In this document: positions 1 to 11,025 of the stretch, piece after piece
How positions within the stretch are numbered: the first letter of the stretch is position 1
How the letters are laid out: each line of letters begins with the position of its first letter
Assembly: GCA_026418115.1 (NCBI GenBank)
Contig: JAOABY010000011.1
Coordinates: 1-47,960 of the forward strand
Length of the DNA stretch: 47,960 nt
DNA from: Spirochaetaceae bacterium
GTDB lineage: Bacteria; Spirochaetota; Spirochaetia; Treponematales; Rectinemataceae
Direction of reading: 5' to 3'
The notes under the pieces: model-generated
Seen by the model: the letters and a program-made list of their open reading frames with translations, nothing else
Database searches by the model: none
What the model was told of the DNA's origin: nothing
Translations under genes and position numbers: made by a program

Positions 1-71
1 TCGAGCCTTCTCAGACGTGCTGCGGTAGAGGCACCGCCTGCAACGCCGCCGATGATGACGTATCTGGCCAT
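1..71 (-). CDS. FAD/NAD(P)-dependent oxidoreductase, N-terminus only (CoA-disulfide reductase / NADH oxidase type)
   Basis: Reading the minus strand from the ATG at 71 gives 23 codons before the window ends. They encode a dinucleotide-binding start, MARYVIIGGVAGGASTAARL, with the glycine pattern GGVAGGAS of the Rossmann fold that binds FAD. This form, with VAGGAS, is typical of CoA-disulfide reductases and related NADH oxidases of the pyridine nucleotide-disulfide family; the exact subfamily cannot be decided from 23 residues. A good ribosome binding site (GGAGGAG, 79-85) lies 7 bases before the ATG, and a consensus-like promoter lies just upstream (107-135). The gene is divergent from the pgs operon. 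The rest of the protein lies outside the window. Confidence 0.8.
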   Translation of the reverse strand, partial: MARYVIIGGVAGGASTAARLRRL

Positions 72-106
72 GGACTTGCTCCTCCGGCTGGATGGTGTAT
101 AGAAGT

Positions 107-135
107 ATTATAATATTTATATATCGATATAGCAA
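107..135 (-). promoter_or_regulatory. Sigma-70-type promoter of the oxidoreductase
   Basis: On the minus strand, TTGCTA (135-130), a 17-base AT-rich spacer and a perfect TATAAT (112-107) are seen. The predicted start of transcription is near 100, which gives a leader of about 30 bases carrying the GGAGGAG site. This is the closest match to consensus in the window. Confidence 0.7.
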
Positions 136-203
136 GTGCCTTACCTTCTCTCTTCGATCAGGCCTGGCTCCTCTCGTGCTTCTTTACCCCATCTATGGAT
201 AAC

Positions 204-209
204 TATAGT
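204..209 (+). promoter_or_regulatory. -10 box of a possibly leaderless pgsB mRNA
   Basis: TATAGT stands 9 bases before the ATG at 219, and no Shine-Dalgarno sequence precedes either candidate start. If used, the mRNA would begin at or almost at the ATG at 219. The -35 region is poor. Confidence 0.35.
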
Positions 210-218
210 ATACATGCC

Positions 219-1544
219 ATGATCAGTGCTGGCTGGGCTGCAGGATGCGCCCTGGGAGGCCTCACCCTGGCGGGGATACTCGAGAAACATGCCATAATGC
301 AGGCAGTTCGGCACATACCACTGAGGATTCTCGTCAATGGGACAAGAGGCAAATCGACAGTCACACGCCTGATTGCAGCAGCGCTCAGGGCCGGCGGCAT
401 ATCCGTCATGGCCAAGGTGACTGGATCGGCGGCACGGCTCATCGATCTGCATGGTGAAGAGCAGGCAATCCCCCGAAAGGGAAGAGCATCGGTCATGGAA
501 CATGGCTGGTTCATGCGCGAGGCAGCACGTGCCGGAGCAGAAGCCATCGTTGCCGAATGCATGGCAATACGACCAGACACCTCGCGCGCAGTAGCACGTA
601 TGACACGCCCCACCATGGCGGTGCTCACCAATGTCCGACTGGATCATCCCGATACCATGGGCCCTGATATACTTTCCGTAGCACAGACCCTCTCGGAGAC
701 CATACCGGAGCATGGGGTGCTGCTTGTACCAGAGGAAGCTTTTGGTCCCGAGCCTGCGCTTGCTGCGGTACTTGCAGCAGCAGACCGATGCCATACATCA
801 GTCATACGAGTTGGCGTCTCGGACCGGATCAGAGAGGGTGCCAGGCTCTTTCCGTACCCGATGCCACCCCAGAATCTCGCACTGGCGATGGAGGTCTGTT
901 CCCGCACCGGCGTGGAATATCAGTGTGCCCTCAATGGTATGCTGGCTGCGAATCCTGACCCTGGAGTAGTGCCCGTACTCGAAATACTGCTTCCAATAGC
1001 CCGTCTTCTGATCATCAATGCCTTTGCAGCCAACGATCTTGCGTCGAGTCTGCTGCTCAAGGAAGAAGTGCTGGCAGGACGCATGGCCAGAGGCCTCGAC
1101 GTACCTGCGTCATGGGCTCTGGTGTACAACCACAGACAGGATAGGCCATGGCGGCTTGATGAGGCAGTTGCCACAGCCATGGCTCTGGAGGCACGAATGA
1201 TCCTGGTCATGGGGGTTTCGTCAGGATTGGTCAGGCACCGGCTCCTAACAATGGCCAGACGTGCCCACACAGAAAGGGACAGAGCCTTGCTGCGTACTGA
1301 GCAGATACCCATACGCACAATATCCCCCCACCCGGATGAGCTTGGCCGGGCTCTGCAGGAGCTGGTTTCTGCAGACAGGCAGGAGCGCTGGGGTCCGAGT
1401 AGGGAGAAGAAGCCTTTCATCGGCGTGCTGATGACCGGCAATATAAAGGGAGACGGCATGCAGCTCACCGAGGCGCTGCTGCGACAGGCTGAGAGCAGTG
1501 ATGCGGAAGCCGGAATCTCCCGCTCAGGATGCAACAAGGAATGA
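219..1544 (+). CDS. pgsB: Poly-gamma-glutamate synthase, ligase subunit PgsB/CapB
   Basis: PgsB is an ATP-dependent amide ligase of the Mur-ligase superfamily that joins glutamates through their gamma-carboxyl groups at the membrane. The sequence has an N-terminal hydrophobic segment (first 20 or so residues), the ATP loop NGTRGKST (about residues 40-47) and a conserved region with MARPT-like and NVRLDHPDTMG motifs (about 125-155) typical of PgsB. About 441 residues is slightly longer than the Bacillus protein. I chose the ATG at 219 because it fits the family N-terminus better and has TATAGT 9 bases upstream; an in-frame ATG at 195 would add 8 residues. It is followed after 3 bases by pgsC. 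No pgsA/capA export subunit is present in the window. Confidence 0.9.
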   Translation: MISAGWAAGCALGGLTLAGILEKHAIMQAVRHIPLRILVNGTRGKSTVTRLIAAALRAGGISVMAKVTGSAARLIDLHGEEQAIPRKGRASVMEHGWFMREAARAGAEAIVAECMAIRPDTSRAVARMTRPTMAVLTNVRLDHPDTMGPDILSVAQTLSETIPEHGVLLVPEEAFGPEPALAAVLAAADRCHTSVIRVGVSDRIREGARLFPYPMPPQNLALAMEVCSRTGVEYQCALNGMLAANPDPGVVPVLEILLPIARLLIINAFAANDLASSLLLKEEVLAGRMARGLDVPASWALVYNHRQDRPWRLDEAVATAMALEARMILVMGVSSGLVRHRLLTMARRAHTERDRALLRTEQIPIRTISPHPDELGRALQELVSADRQERWGPSREKKPFIGVLMTGNIKGDGMQLTEALLRQAESSDAEAGISRSGCNKE

Positions 1545-1547
1545 ATC

Positions 1548-1976
1548 ATGCTTTCTACTTCGATGATTGTTTCCATACTTGCAGGATTTGCATTCACCGA
1601 ACTCACCGGCTGGCTGCCGGGCGGGCTGGTGGTTCCCGGCTACCTGGCGCTCCATGTTGATCAGCCCATGAGGCTGCTGGCTACGTATGCGGCTGCCAGT
1701 CTTGCCGTCCTCATGGTCTATGCTCTGGATCAAGTGACAATCCTATTTGGGCGGCGGCGCTTCATGGCCTGCATTCTTGCAGGCATACTTGCGGGATTGC
1801 TTATTGACGCTGTTGCAGCATGGTTGCCTCCTGCAGGCACCGACCTTCGAGCAATCGGATTCGTAGTACCGGGTCTCATGGCGCATGATGCCCTGCGACA
1901 GGGAGCCGGCAAGACACTGCTTGCCAGCCTCGCAGTCACGCTCTGCACCTACAGCATACTGGTGTTGCTGCGATGA
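1548..1976 (+). CDS. pgsC: Poly-gamma-glutamate synthase membrane subunit PgsC/CapC
   Basis: This is a small, very hydrophobic protein of 142 residues with four or five predicted membrane segments. It begins with the family pattern FTELTGWLPGGLVVPGYLAL (about residues 16-35), which marks the PgsC/CapC family. PgsC forms the membrane complex with PgsB that makes poly-gamma-glutamate. The gene starts 3 bases after pgsB, and its stop overlaps the start of the next gene as ATGA (1973-1976), so the three genes are probably co-transcribed and translationally coupled. The length is close to that of Bacillus PgsC (about 149). Confidence 0.9.
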   Translation: MLSTSMIVSILAGFAFTELTGWLPGGLVVPGYLALHVDQPMRLLATYAAASLAVLMVYALDQVTILFGRRRFMACILAGILAGLLIDAVAAWLPPAGTDLRAIGFVVPGLMAHDALRQGAGKTLLASLAVTLCTYSILVLLR

Positions 1977-3046
1977 ATACGAGAGCAACCACACTCAGAG
2001 TCATGCTTGCCTTAGTGTCACTCCTTGGAGGCATACTGCTGGCACGAGCCCTGGTGCGTTCCGAAGAGCATCCTGCAGCCTCCGTGATGCAGGCTGCTGC
2101 ACTTCGTCTTCAGAGGGCGGAACAGGCTATCGCGCAAGCCCGCCGGGAACAAGGTTTTCCGCCCGATCAGGAAAGCGATCCCTTTTCTACAGGCATGATT
2201 GGCCTGCCCTCATCGCCACTCACTACGACTTCGGGCGACATCGTTGCCAAACGAACCTCAACGCACCGTGCCTTTGCTGCGCTGACAGTGCGATGGTTTC
2301 ATGAACTGGGGCTGCATCCTGGGGATCGCATTGCCATCGGCGCGTCAGGATCCTTCCCGGCCCTTCTTCTGGCGGTACTTTCGGCCTGTGCAGAGACCGG
2401 CATCGAGCCGGTGGTAATTCCTTCAATAGGGGCTTCTTCGTATGGAGCAAACATTCCCGGCTACACCAATGCCGAGATGCTTGAACTCCTGTACCGAAAG
2501 GGCCTGCTCCCTTTCAGGGCGGCAGCGCTCTCCCCCGGTGGAGAAGGTGACCGCGGTGTGTCAGCATATTTCTCACTGGAACCTCGCACTGATCTGTATG
2601 AGTATGCCCTCTCCCTCGCATCACGACTGGGAGTGAGGTGCATCGACGAGCCCGATGCTGCCGCCAACAGAGCCCAGCGGCTTGCGATCTACAGCCAGGG
2701 CGCTCCGATACGACTCTTCGTCAATATAGGAGGCGCTGATCCCAATTTCGGCAATGATGCAGTGTCCCTTCGAATAAGGCCTGGACTGGTCATGCCCTCG
2801 GCATACTCCGAGAAGGCAACGGGCGGGCTTCTGGGCTACTTTCTGGGACGAGGCATACCAGCACTTCACCTGCTCGATATCAAATCGCTCGCACTCGCCC
2901 ATGGCATACCTGTTGATGGCAATCCATGGGGCGAGATTCCTCCACAAATTCTGTATTTTTCCAGAATGCCCCGCTGGCCGCTGCTTGCCGGTCTCATGCT
3001 GGCTGCGTTTGCTCTTGTGGCAGGGTGGAGAAGGGAACAGTCATGA
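1973..3046 (+). CDS. pgsW: Poly-gamma-glutamate system protein PgsW
   Basis: The 357-residue product has one N-terminal membrane anchor (about residues 9-27), a large extracytoplasmic part and a C-terminal hydrophobic segment (about 330-350) followed by a short basic tail (WRREQS). It matches the 'poly-gamma-glutamate system protein' family known from operons of spirochaetes, fusobacteria and some Firmicutes that contain pgsB and pgsC. The central part carries glycine-rich stretches such as IGASGSFPALLLAVLSAC (about 121-138). Its biochemical role is not established. It may replace PgsA in export or retention of the polymer; that is inference. The start ATG overlaps the pgsC stop (ATGA). Confidence 0.8.
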   Translation: MNTRATTLRVMLALVSLLGGILLARALVRSEEHPAASVMQAAALRLQRAEQAIAQARREQGFPPDQESDPFSTGMIGLPSSPLTTTSGDIVAKRTSTHRAFAALTVRWFHELGLHPGDRIAIGASGSFPALLLAVLSACAETGIEPVVIPSIGASSYGANIPGYTNAEMLELLYRKGLLPFRAAALSPGGEGDRGVSAYFSLEPRTDLYEYALSLASRLGVRCIDEPDAAANRAQRLAIYSQGAPIRLFVNIGGADPNFGNDAVSLRIRPGLVMPSAYSEKATGGLLGYFLGRGIPALHLLDIKSLALAHGIPVDGNPWGEIPPQILYFSRMPRWPLLAGLMLAAFALVAGWRREQS

Positions 3047-3083
3047 TTTCACTTCCCTGAGCTTGTGCTTGCCTTTTCAGCAC

Positions 3084-3112
3084 TTGTCATCCGCATGCCA
3101 CTCGGGTAGTAT
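3084..3112 (+). promoter_or_regulatory. Promoter of leuS
   Basis: TTGTCA (3084-3089), a 17-base spacer and TAGTAT (3107-3112) precede leuS. The leader would be about 35 bases and carries GGGAG (3144-3148) ahead of the ATG. Confidence 0.55.
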
Positions 3113-3154
3113 CCATGCAATACCTGACTTCCTTCTTTGCATCGGGAGAATATC

Positions 3155-5587
<2,433 letters not shown>

Positions 5588-5660
5588 AATGGAATATTGT
5601 CGACGTGCCGTGTACGGGAATGTCCGCACTCGCCACCTGCGGCGCGTTCTGTAAGGAGGC

Positions 5661-5696
5661 TGGCCATGCTCGCTCTGCATGGCCATTTTTCTTTTT
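5661..5696 (+). terminator. Intrinsic terminator of leuS
   Basis: A perfect 9-base-pair stem (TGGCCATGC 5661-5669 with GCATGGCCA 5677-5685) and a 7-base loop is followed by TTTTTCTTTTT. It sits about 75 bases after the leuS stop. Confidence 0.9.
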
Positions 5697-5750
5697 ATGC
5701 CCCGATCGAGTACATCTCGAGAGCGCCGCGGCCAATGTTATGATACAGGC

Positions 5751-6653
5751 TTACTGTCGCCCCGCTGGTGCCGGTTCTCCCGGCCGGGCAGGCGCAGATG
5801 GCATCATGTTGATCCACAGCCCCGCAGCGATGCAGCCAAGGCCTGCCAGGAATCGAGGCATGAGCACCTCGCCAGCGAAGAGCACACCCAGCAGCACGGT
5901 CAGAGCTGTCTCCCAATAGAACACGATACTTCCTTTCGATGCCGGCACAGTACGGTAGCCGTATGCCATGAAAGCCTGTGCAAGAAAGGCTCCAACCCCT
6001 ACAGCAATCACCAGCAGCAGACCTGCAGCAGGTATACCCCGCTGGGGAAGCGGTGCCCAGAAAAACAGCGCCAATCCGAACAGACTCGGCGAAAGATACA
6101 GTATGAAAGGATCCACGCCGGCACGGGAGGCCTTGCGCACGAAATTGACCGCAATACCTGCAAGCAGCGAGCCTGCAAGTGCAAAGAGATCACCAGCTGG
6201 AGAAGCACCGGAGCCATCCCGCACCACCAGCACTGCTCCCAGCGTGCAGACCGCCAGGCTTGCCAGTGTGCGCCAGGTAATCTTCTCCTTGAACAGCAAG
6301 GCGCCAAAGAGACTCACGAATACAGGATAGGTATTGGAAAGCAACGTGGCCCGGCCAGGTCCGGTCATGCCGATTGCCACATAGGTCGCAGCCATGGAGA
6401 GAGAGCCGGCAATTCCGCGAAGCGCCACAATGCCCCTCATCGAGGGATCCAGTTTTGATTTTCGTACAAGAATTGCTGCCGTACAAAGCAGCACGCCAAT
6501 CGCGAACCGTACTGCCGAAACCAGCAGACCGGGCACATAGGCCGAAGCAGCTTTTACCAGCAGCGAGGTAAAGGCGAACATGGTTGCTGCAGAAAACAGC
6601 CAGGGGAGGCCGCCTCCTGCCTGCATCTTCTTTCGCAAAGCCACTGACATCAT
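5751..6653 (-). CDS. EamA/DMT-family transporter, probable metabolite exporter
   Basis: The product is a ten-helix membrane protein of the drug/metabolite transporter superfamily with the two EamA repeats. The first covers roughly residues 10-140 and contains the pattern GMTGPGRATLLSNTYPVFV; the second covers about 155-290 with WETALTVLLGVLFAGE. Such proteins export amino acids or other small metabolites; the substrate is not visible. It is divergent from dsdA, which hints at D-serine or amino-acid export, but this is only context. The start is uncertain: I used the ATGATG at 6653; in-frame ATGs at 6755, 6737, 6674 and 6626 exist and none has a good ribosome binding site. The leuS terminator lies beyond its stop and could serve both strands. 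Confidence 0.85.
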   Translation of the reverse strand: MMSVALRKKMQAGGGLPWLFSAATMFAFTSLLVKAASAYVPGLLVSAVRFAIGVLLCTAAILVRKSKLDPSMRGIVALRGIAGSLSMAATYVAIGMTGPGRATLLSNTYPVFVSLFGALLFKEKITWRTLASLAVCTLGAVLVVRDGSGASPAGDLFALAGSLLAGIAVNFVRKASRAGVDPFILYLSPSLFGLALFFWAPLPQRGIPAAGLLLVIAVGVGAFLAQAFMAYGYRTVPASKGSIVFYWETALTVLLGVLFAGEVLMPRFLAGLGCIAAGLWINMMPSAPARPGEPAPAGRQ

Positions 6654-6769
6654 GCACACGAAGGTAGTATGCATCCGGCATTTTGTCCAGAAAGGCAGAC
6701 AGGCGCTCTTGACAAGCAGGTTTTCCTCATCGAGCATGGAATTCCATACCAGCAATCCAGGGAACTGCC

Positions 6770-8083
6770 ATGAATATGAACACCTATTTTAGAACTGGCA
6801 CACCCAACTCTGTGCTCGATGATCTGCGCGACATGGTGCCGATGCTCTGGAACAACCCAAACAGGCTGCCTGCTACCCAGGCCCTCGCCACAATCGATCT
6901 TTCACTGCACGATATTCTTGATGCCGAACGCCGGCTGCAGCGATTTGCCCCGCTCATACGAAAGCTTTTCCCTGAAACAGAAACAGGCATCATCGAATCG
7001 CCCCTGCTGCCAATTCCCCATTTCCAGCACGCATACAGACAGTTGCCCGGGGTCAGCCCGCACGCAGGACAGGGAACACTGTTTCTGAAATGCGACAATG
7101 CGCTTCCCATAGCCGGATCCATCAAGGCGCGCGGCGGTATCTACGAAGTGCTCAAGCACGCCGAGGATCTTGCCCTTGCAGCTGGCATGCTGTCCCCAGA
7201 TGATGATTACTCCATACTCGCAGAGGATCATGTCCGAACTTTCTTCGGCCGCCACACACTCGCAGTCGGATCTACCGGCAACCTGGGCCTTTCGATTGGC
7301 ATCATGGGGAGGGCTCTCGGCTTCAAGGTTGAGATTCACATGTCGCATGATGCGAAGGAATGGAAAAAGGAGCTTCTGCGCAGCAAGGGCGCGACAGTCA
7401 TCGAACACGCCGATGATTACTCAAGCGCCGTGGCTGAGGGCAGAATACGATGTGCGAATGATCCGCTGGCATATTTTATTGATGATGAAAATTCCAGACA
7501 CCTGTTTCTGGGCTACGCAGTGGCAGCATTGAGACTCAAACGTCAGATTGAGGAATTTGGCCTGGTTCCGGGACCCGAGAGACCTCTTCATGTCTATCTA
7601 CCCTGTGGTGTCGGGGGTGCGCCAGGCGGCATTGCATTTGGGCTCGCTCATGTATTTGGCGACAACGCCCATAGCTGGTTTGCAGAGCCGACTCATGCGC
7701 CATGCATGCTGGCAGGTCTGGCAAGCCGGCGATTCGAGGCAGCCAGAGTCTATGATTTCGGCATCGACAATAGGACCGAGGCCGATGGTCTGGCCGTAGC
7801 GTCTCCCTCCCGGCTTGTTGCCCGTCTTGCCGATGTGCTGATTGATGGTGAGTACACCGTAGATGATCCAACGCTGTTCGGTCTGCTTGCACTCCTTCAA
7901 GATACGGAGGGAGTGAAACTGGAACCTTCTGCGGCAGCCTCACTTCCTGGTGCCTTTCTCGTCGATGCGCCTGCTGGAGCCATCCATATCGCATGGGCGA
8001 CGGGAGGGCTGTTTATCCCTGACGACCTGTACCTGCAGATGTACGAAAAGGGAAGCTGCCTGCTCCGTGCAGGTAGGGGCTGA
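6770..8083 (+). CDS. dsdA: D-serine ammonia-lyase (D-serine dehydratase)
   Basis: DsdA converts D-serine to pyruvate and ammonia using PLP. The 437-residue sequence follows the E. coli enzyme closely over its length. The PLP lysine is K119 in GSIKARGGIYEV, followed by VGSTGNLGLSIGIMG (about 166-180), FIDDENSRHLFLGY (about 236-249) and the phosphate-binding PCGVGG (about 281-286). The N-terminus is an ordinary DsdA one (RFAPLIRKLFPETE at about 59-72). A GGGAA stretch precedes the ATG, and a perfect TTGACA at 6709-6714 with a weak -10 (GAGCAT) lies upstream. Neighbours are an exporter and an alanine symporter, with alanine racemase convergent, so it belongs to a D-amino-acid block. Confidence 0.95.
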   Translation: MNMNTYFRTGTPNSVLDDLRDMVPMLWNNPNRLPATQALATIDLSLHDILDAERRLQRFAPLIRKLFPETETGIIESPLLPIPHFQHAYRQLPGVSPHAGQGTLFLKCDNALPIAGSIKARGGIYEVLKHAEDLALAAGMLSPDDDYSILAEDHVRTFFGRHTLAVGSTGNLGLSIGIMGRALGFKVEIHMSHDAKEWKKELLRSKGATVIEHADDYSSAVAEGRIRCANDPLAYFIDDENSRHLFLGYAVAALRLKRQIEEFGLVPGPERPLHVYLPCGVGGAPGGIAFGLAHVFGDNAHSWFAEPTHAPCMLAGLASRRFEAARVYDFGIDNRTEADGLAVASPSRLVARLADVLIDGEYTVDDPTLFGLLALLQDTEGVKLEPSAAASLPGAFLVDAPAGAIHIAWATGGLFIPDDLYLQMYEKGSCLLRAGRG

Positions 8084-8155
8084 ACCCCCGGACGAGCACA
8101 CCCCAGGAAAAATTTTTACTTGCGTACCTGAAAAACCTGATTTACACTTGCACAG

Positions 8156-8190
8156 CTGCCCGGAATTCCGGCCGTCGGCCGCTCGGGCAG
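8156..8190 (+). other. Nested stem-loop in the leader of the alanine symporter gene
   Basis: CTGCCCG (8156-8162) pairs with CGGGCAG (8184-8190) around an inner hairpin CGGCC-GTC-GGCCG (8169-8181). No T-run follows, so it is not a normal terminator. It could be a processed or regulatory structure between dsdA and the symporter gene (8084-8258). No gene is seen in this gap. Confidence 0.4.
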
Positions 8191-8258
8191 TCGATGGAAA
8201 CGCTCTCCATGGCAAGAAAATAGCTCTATTGTTCAAGCCATTGGGAGGAGGAGGCGCC

Positions 8259-9668
8259 ATGCAAGGTTTTCACGATTTCATCAATTTCCTGAACGGCTAC
8301 CTGTGGGGACCACCCATGCTGGTACTGCTGTTCGGAACCCACCTCTACCTGACCTTCAGGCTCAGGTTTATTCAAAAATACACGTTCCTGGGCATCAAGC
8401 TCTCGGTGAGCAAGGATAAGTCGGGAACTGGCGATGTTTCGCAGTTCGGCGCGCTGACCACCGCTCTTGCAGCCACCATTGGTACCGGCAACATCGTCGG
8501 TGTCGCAACCGCAGTAGCTCTCGGCGGTCCTGGCGCCGTGCTCTGGGCATGGCTCACTGGTGTCTTTGGCATTGCCACCAAATATGCAGAATCTCTGCTC
8601 GCGGTAAAATACAGGGTCAAGACTTCCGACGGCACCATGCTCGGAGGCCCAATGTATGCACTTGAAAATGGCCTCAAGATGCGCTGGCTCGGTATTCTGT
8701 TCGCAATATTCACCTCCATCGCCGCATTCGGTATCGGCAACATGGTGCAGGCTAACTCGATTGCATCCATGGTCAACGAGACCTTCAGGATTCCCGGATG
8801 GGTCACCGGCCTTCTGATTGCCATTCTTACTGCAGTCGTCATCCTCGGCGGCATCAAGTCGATTGCCAGAGTCACTGAGGCTCTGGTTCCCTTCATGGCG
8901 ATCTTCTATGTGCTGGGCTGCATTATCATTCTGATCATGAATGCCAGGTTTGTCGGCCCCGCAATCGGTCTCATAGTGAGCAAGGCGTTTACACCGCAGG
9001 CTGTTGGTGGCGGCTTTGCAGGTGCCACCGTCATGATGGCAGCCCGCTTTGGCATTGCACGCGGACTCTTCTCCAATGAATCCGGTCTTGGCTCTGCACC
9101 GCTTGTCTCGGCAGCAGCTCAGACCAAGAATCCTGTCCGGCAGGCGCTTGTCTCGGCCACCGGCACCTTCTGGGACACGGTCGTTATCTGCGCGCTCACT
9201 GGCATCGTGCTCGTCAGCTCCATTCTTCGCGATCCGGCAGGACTCGAGGGGCTCAAGGGTGCAGCACTGAGTAAGGCTGCGTTTGCACAGATTCCAGTAA
9301 TCGGCCCGCTGGTGCTGACTGTTGGCCTTCTGACCTTCGTGTTCTCCACTATCATTGGCTGGTCATACTATGGCGAAAAAGCTATCGAGTACCTCTTCGG
9401 CAAGAAAATCATTCTTCCCTATCGCGTACTGTGGGTCATTGCAGCATTTGTGGGCTCAGTCGTTTCCCTGCCGCTCGTGTGGGATCTTGCTGATGCAATG
9501 AATGCACTCATGGCCATTCCCAACCTTGTGGCTATGCTGCTGCTCTCTGGTGTGCTCGTTGCAGAAACCAAGAAGTATCTCTGGGATGGCAACCTCGAGA
9601 TGGAAGCTCCCGATCAGTATTTCAAGGAAGTGAGTGACAAAGAAATTCCCATGGCTGCCGGCAAATAG
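8259..9668 (+). CDS. Alanine/glycine:cation symporter (AGCS family)
   Basis: The 469-residue membrane protein has about ten to eleven helices and the AGCS hallmarks: FGALTTALAATIGTGNIVGV (about 65-84), AVALGGPGAVLWAW (about 86-99), a TKYAESLLAVKYR segment (about 107-119) and RGLFSNESGLGSAPLVSAAA (about 268-287). Members take up alanine, glycine or D-alanine with sodium. The ATG at 8259 is chosen because a strong GGAGGAGGAGG site lies just before it (8244-8254); longer in-frame readings have no family support. Between dsdA and the convergent alanine racemase, its likely role is supply of L- or D-alanine or serine. It ends in a strong terminator. Confidence 0.95.
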   Translation: MQGFHDFINFLNGYLWGPPMLVLLFGTHLYLTFRLRFIQKYTFLGIKLSVSKDKSGTGDVSQFGALTTALAATIGTGNIVGVATAVALGGPGAVLWAWLTGVFGIATKYAESLLAVKYRVKTSDGTMLGGPMYALENGLKMRWLGILFAIFTSIAAFGIGNMVQANSIASMVNETFRIPGWVTGLLIAILTAVVILGGIKSIARVTEALVPFMAIFYVLGCIIILIMNARFVGPAIGLIVSKAFTPQAVGGGFAGATVMMAARFGIARGLFSNESGLGSAPLVSAAAQTKNPVRQALVSATGTFWDTVVICALTGIVLVSSILRDPAGLEGLKGAALSKAAFAQIPVIGPLVLTVGLLTFVFSTIIGWSYYGEKAIEYLFGKKIILPYRVLWVIAAFVGSVVSLPLVWDLADAMNALMAIPNLVAMLLLSGVLVAETKKYLWDGNLEMEAPDQYFKEVSDKEIPMAAGK

Positions 9669-9695
9669 GCTGCCGGCAAGCCGTTACTGAAAGCA

Positions 9696-9731
9696 AAGGC
9701 CTGCAGCATTCATGCTGCGGGCCTTGTTTTT
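9696..9731. terminator. Terminator between the alanine symporter and alr genes
   Basis: The stem AAGGCC.GCAGCA (9696-9708) pairs with TGCTGC.GGCCTT (9713-9725) around TTCA and is followed by GTTTTT on the plus strand. On the minus strand the same hairpin is followed by TTTGCTTT, so it can serve both converging genes. Confidence 0.85.
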
Positions 9732-9785
9732 CATTGCAGGAAGCACCTGACTGATTCCAGGTTCATTTTCCCTGTATCAACTGCA

Positions 9786-10919
9786 TCAATGGTACACGCG
9801 TGCCACTCTGGGCAGGATCGCTGTAGTCACCTCATAGTTGATTGTGCCTGCCATGGCTGCTATTTCCTCAGCTCTCAGCGCCACCTTGCCATCGGTACCG
9901 AAGAGAATAGCAATATCTCCTTCTTCAGTTTCAGGAATGCCGGTCACATCGATAATGATCTGATCCATGCTCACACGGCCAAGTACTGGCGCCCGCTTCC
10001 CATGCAGCAACACAACACCCCTATTTGACAGGCTTCTGTGATATCCATCACCGTAACCGACAGGTATGAGCGCTACGCGCGTGGGCTTTTCCGGCACAAA
10101 GGTTCTTCCATAGCCAATCCCCCAGCCAGCAGGAATCTCACGAACCCGTACTACCCTGCTCTTCAGTGTCATGACAGGTTGCAAGGGGAAGGGGCTCTCC
10201 CAATCGGATGAGGGCTGCAGCCCATACATCGCAATGCCTGGCCGCACTGCATCCAGATACGCACGCGGAAATCGCATGACAGCCGCACTGTTGCAACAGT
10301 GCCGCAGACGGAAGTTGATACCTTCAGCCTTGCACGCCTCGATAACCGCTATGAAGCGATCGAACTGCAGTTCCATGTAGGAAGGGTCAGCTGCATCTGC
10401 AGTACAGAAATGCGTAAAAATGCCCTCAAGTTCGAGCCCCGGCAGTCCGCGCACCGCCCTGCAGAAGGGCAGTACCTCCTCAGGCAGCAGACCATACCTG
10501 CCCATGCCGGTATCTACCTTGACATGTACGGGTAGAATGGCGCCCGCCGCTGCTGCGGCTCCTGAATATGCCTTGGCACATTCCAGAGTGGTGAGTGACA
10601 CAGACAGCCTGTACCGCACAAGATCAGAAGCGCCATCTGCCGGCACATAGCCCATGACAAGCACCGGTGCCTCAATCCCGGCTTCCCTCAACTCGATGGC
10701 CTCCACAAGCCTGTGCACCGCAAGCCGGGAAGCACCCGCCTCGAGCGCAGCCGGTGCAGCCTGCACCGCCCCATGGCCATATGCGTTTGCCTTTACGACA
10801 GCAATTACCTGTACCTGACTGCCGACATGCCGTCTGATTGCCTGTATATTGGCTGAAATTGCTGCAAGATCGATTTCTGCCCAGGTTACCGTACCTGGAG
10901 GCAGGATCAGGTCCGCCAT
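9786..10919 (-). CDS. alr: Alanine racemase
   Basis: Alr interconverts L- and D-alanine for peptidoglycan. The 377-residue protein has the PLP-binding VVKANAYGHG with K43, the FTHF segment after the central barrel (about 180), the catalytic tyrosine region GWGIGYGRTF (Y near 269) and GRVSMDQIIIDVT (about 312-324). All main active-site motifs are present. I chose the ATG at 10919 because GGAGGGACGAAGC precedes it at good distance; the longer reading up to 11102 runs into the thyX start region and lacks family similarity. It is divergent from thyX and convergent with the alanine symporter gene. Confidence 0.95.
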   Translation of the reverse strand: MADLILPPGTVTWAEIDLAAISANIQAIRRHVGSQVQVIAVVKANAYGHGAVQAAPAALEAGASRLAVHRLVEAIELREAGIEAPVLVMGYVPADGASDLVRYRLSVSLTTLECAKAYSGAAAAAGAILPVHVKVDTGMGRYGLLPEEVLPFCRAVRGLPGLELEGIFTHFCTADAADPSYMELQFDRFIAVIEACKAEGINFRLRHCCNSAAVMRFPRAYLDAVRPGIAMYGLQPSSDWESPFPLQPVMTLKSRVVRVREIPAGWGIGYGRTFVPEKPTRVALIPVGYGDGYHRSLSNRGVVLLHGKRAPVLGRVSMDQIIIDVTGIPETEEGDIAILFGTDGKVALRAEEIAAMAGTINYEVTTAILPRVARVYH

Positions 10920-11025
10920 GCTTCGTCCCTCCATGTGGCCCCTATTGTCAAGGCCATTTCCGGAAGCTGTCAAGGAAAAACTTTGCCCTTCCCTGCCCCA
11001 TGTGGAACAAAAGCCGTCATCATGG

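Noticed and set aside
141-794. Long open frame on the minus strand inside pgsB
   Set aside because: It lies opposite a well-conserved gene, has no ribosome binding site and a composition (many Cys, His and Arg) typical of an antisense shadow.
7950-8258. N-terminal extension of the alanine symporter
   Set aside because: The frame overlaps dsdA and has no family similarity; a strong GGAGGAGGAGG site marks the start at 8259.
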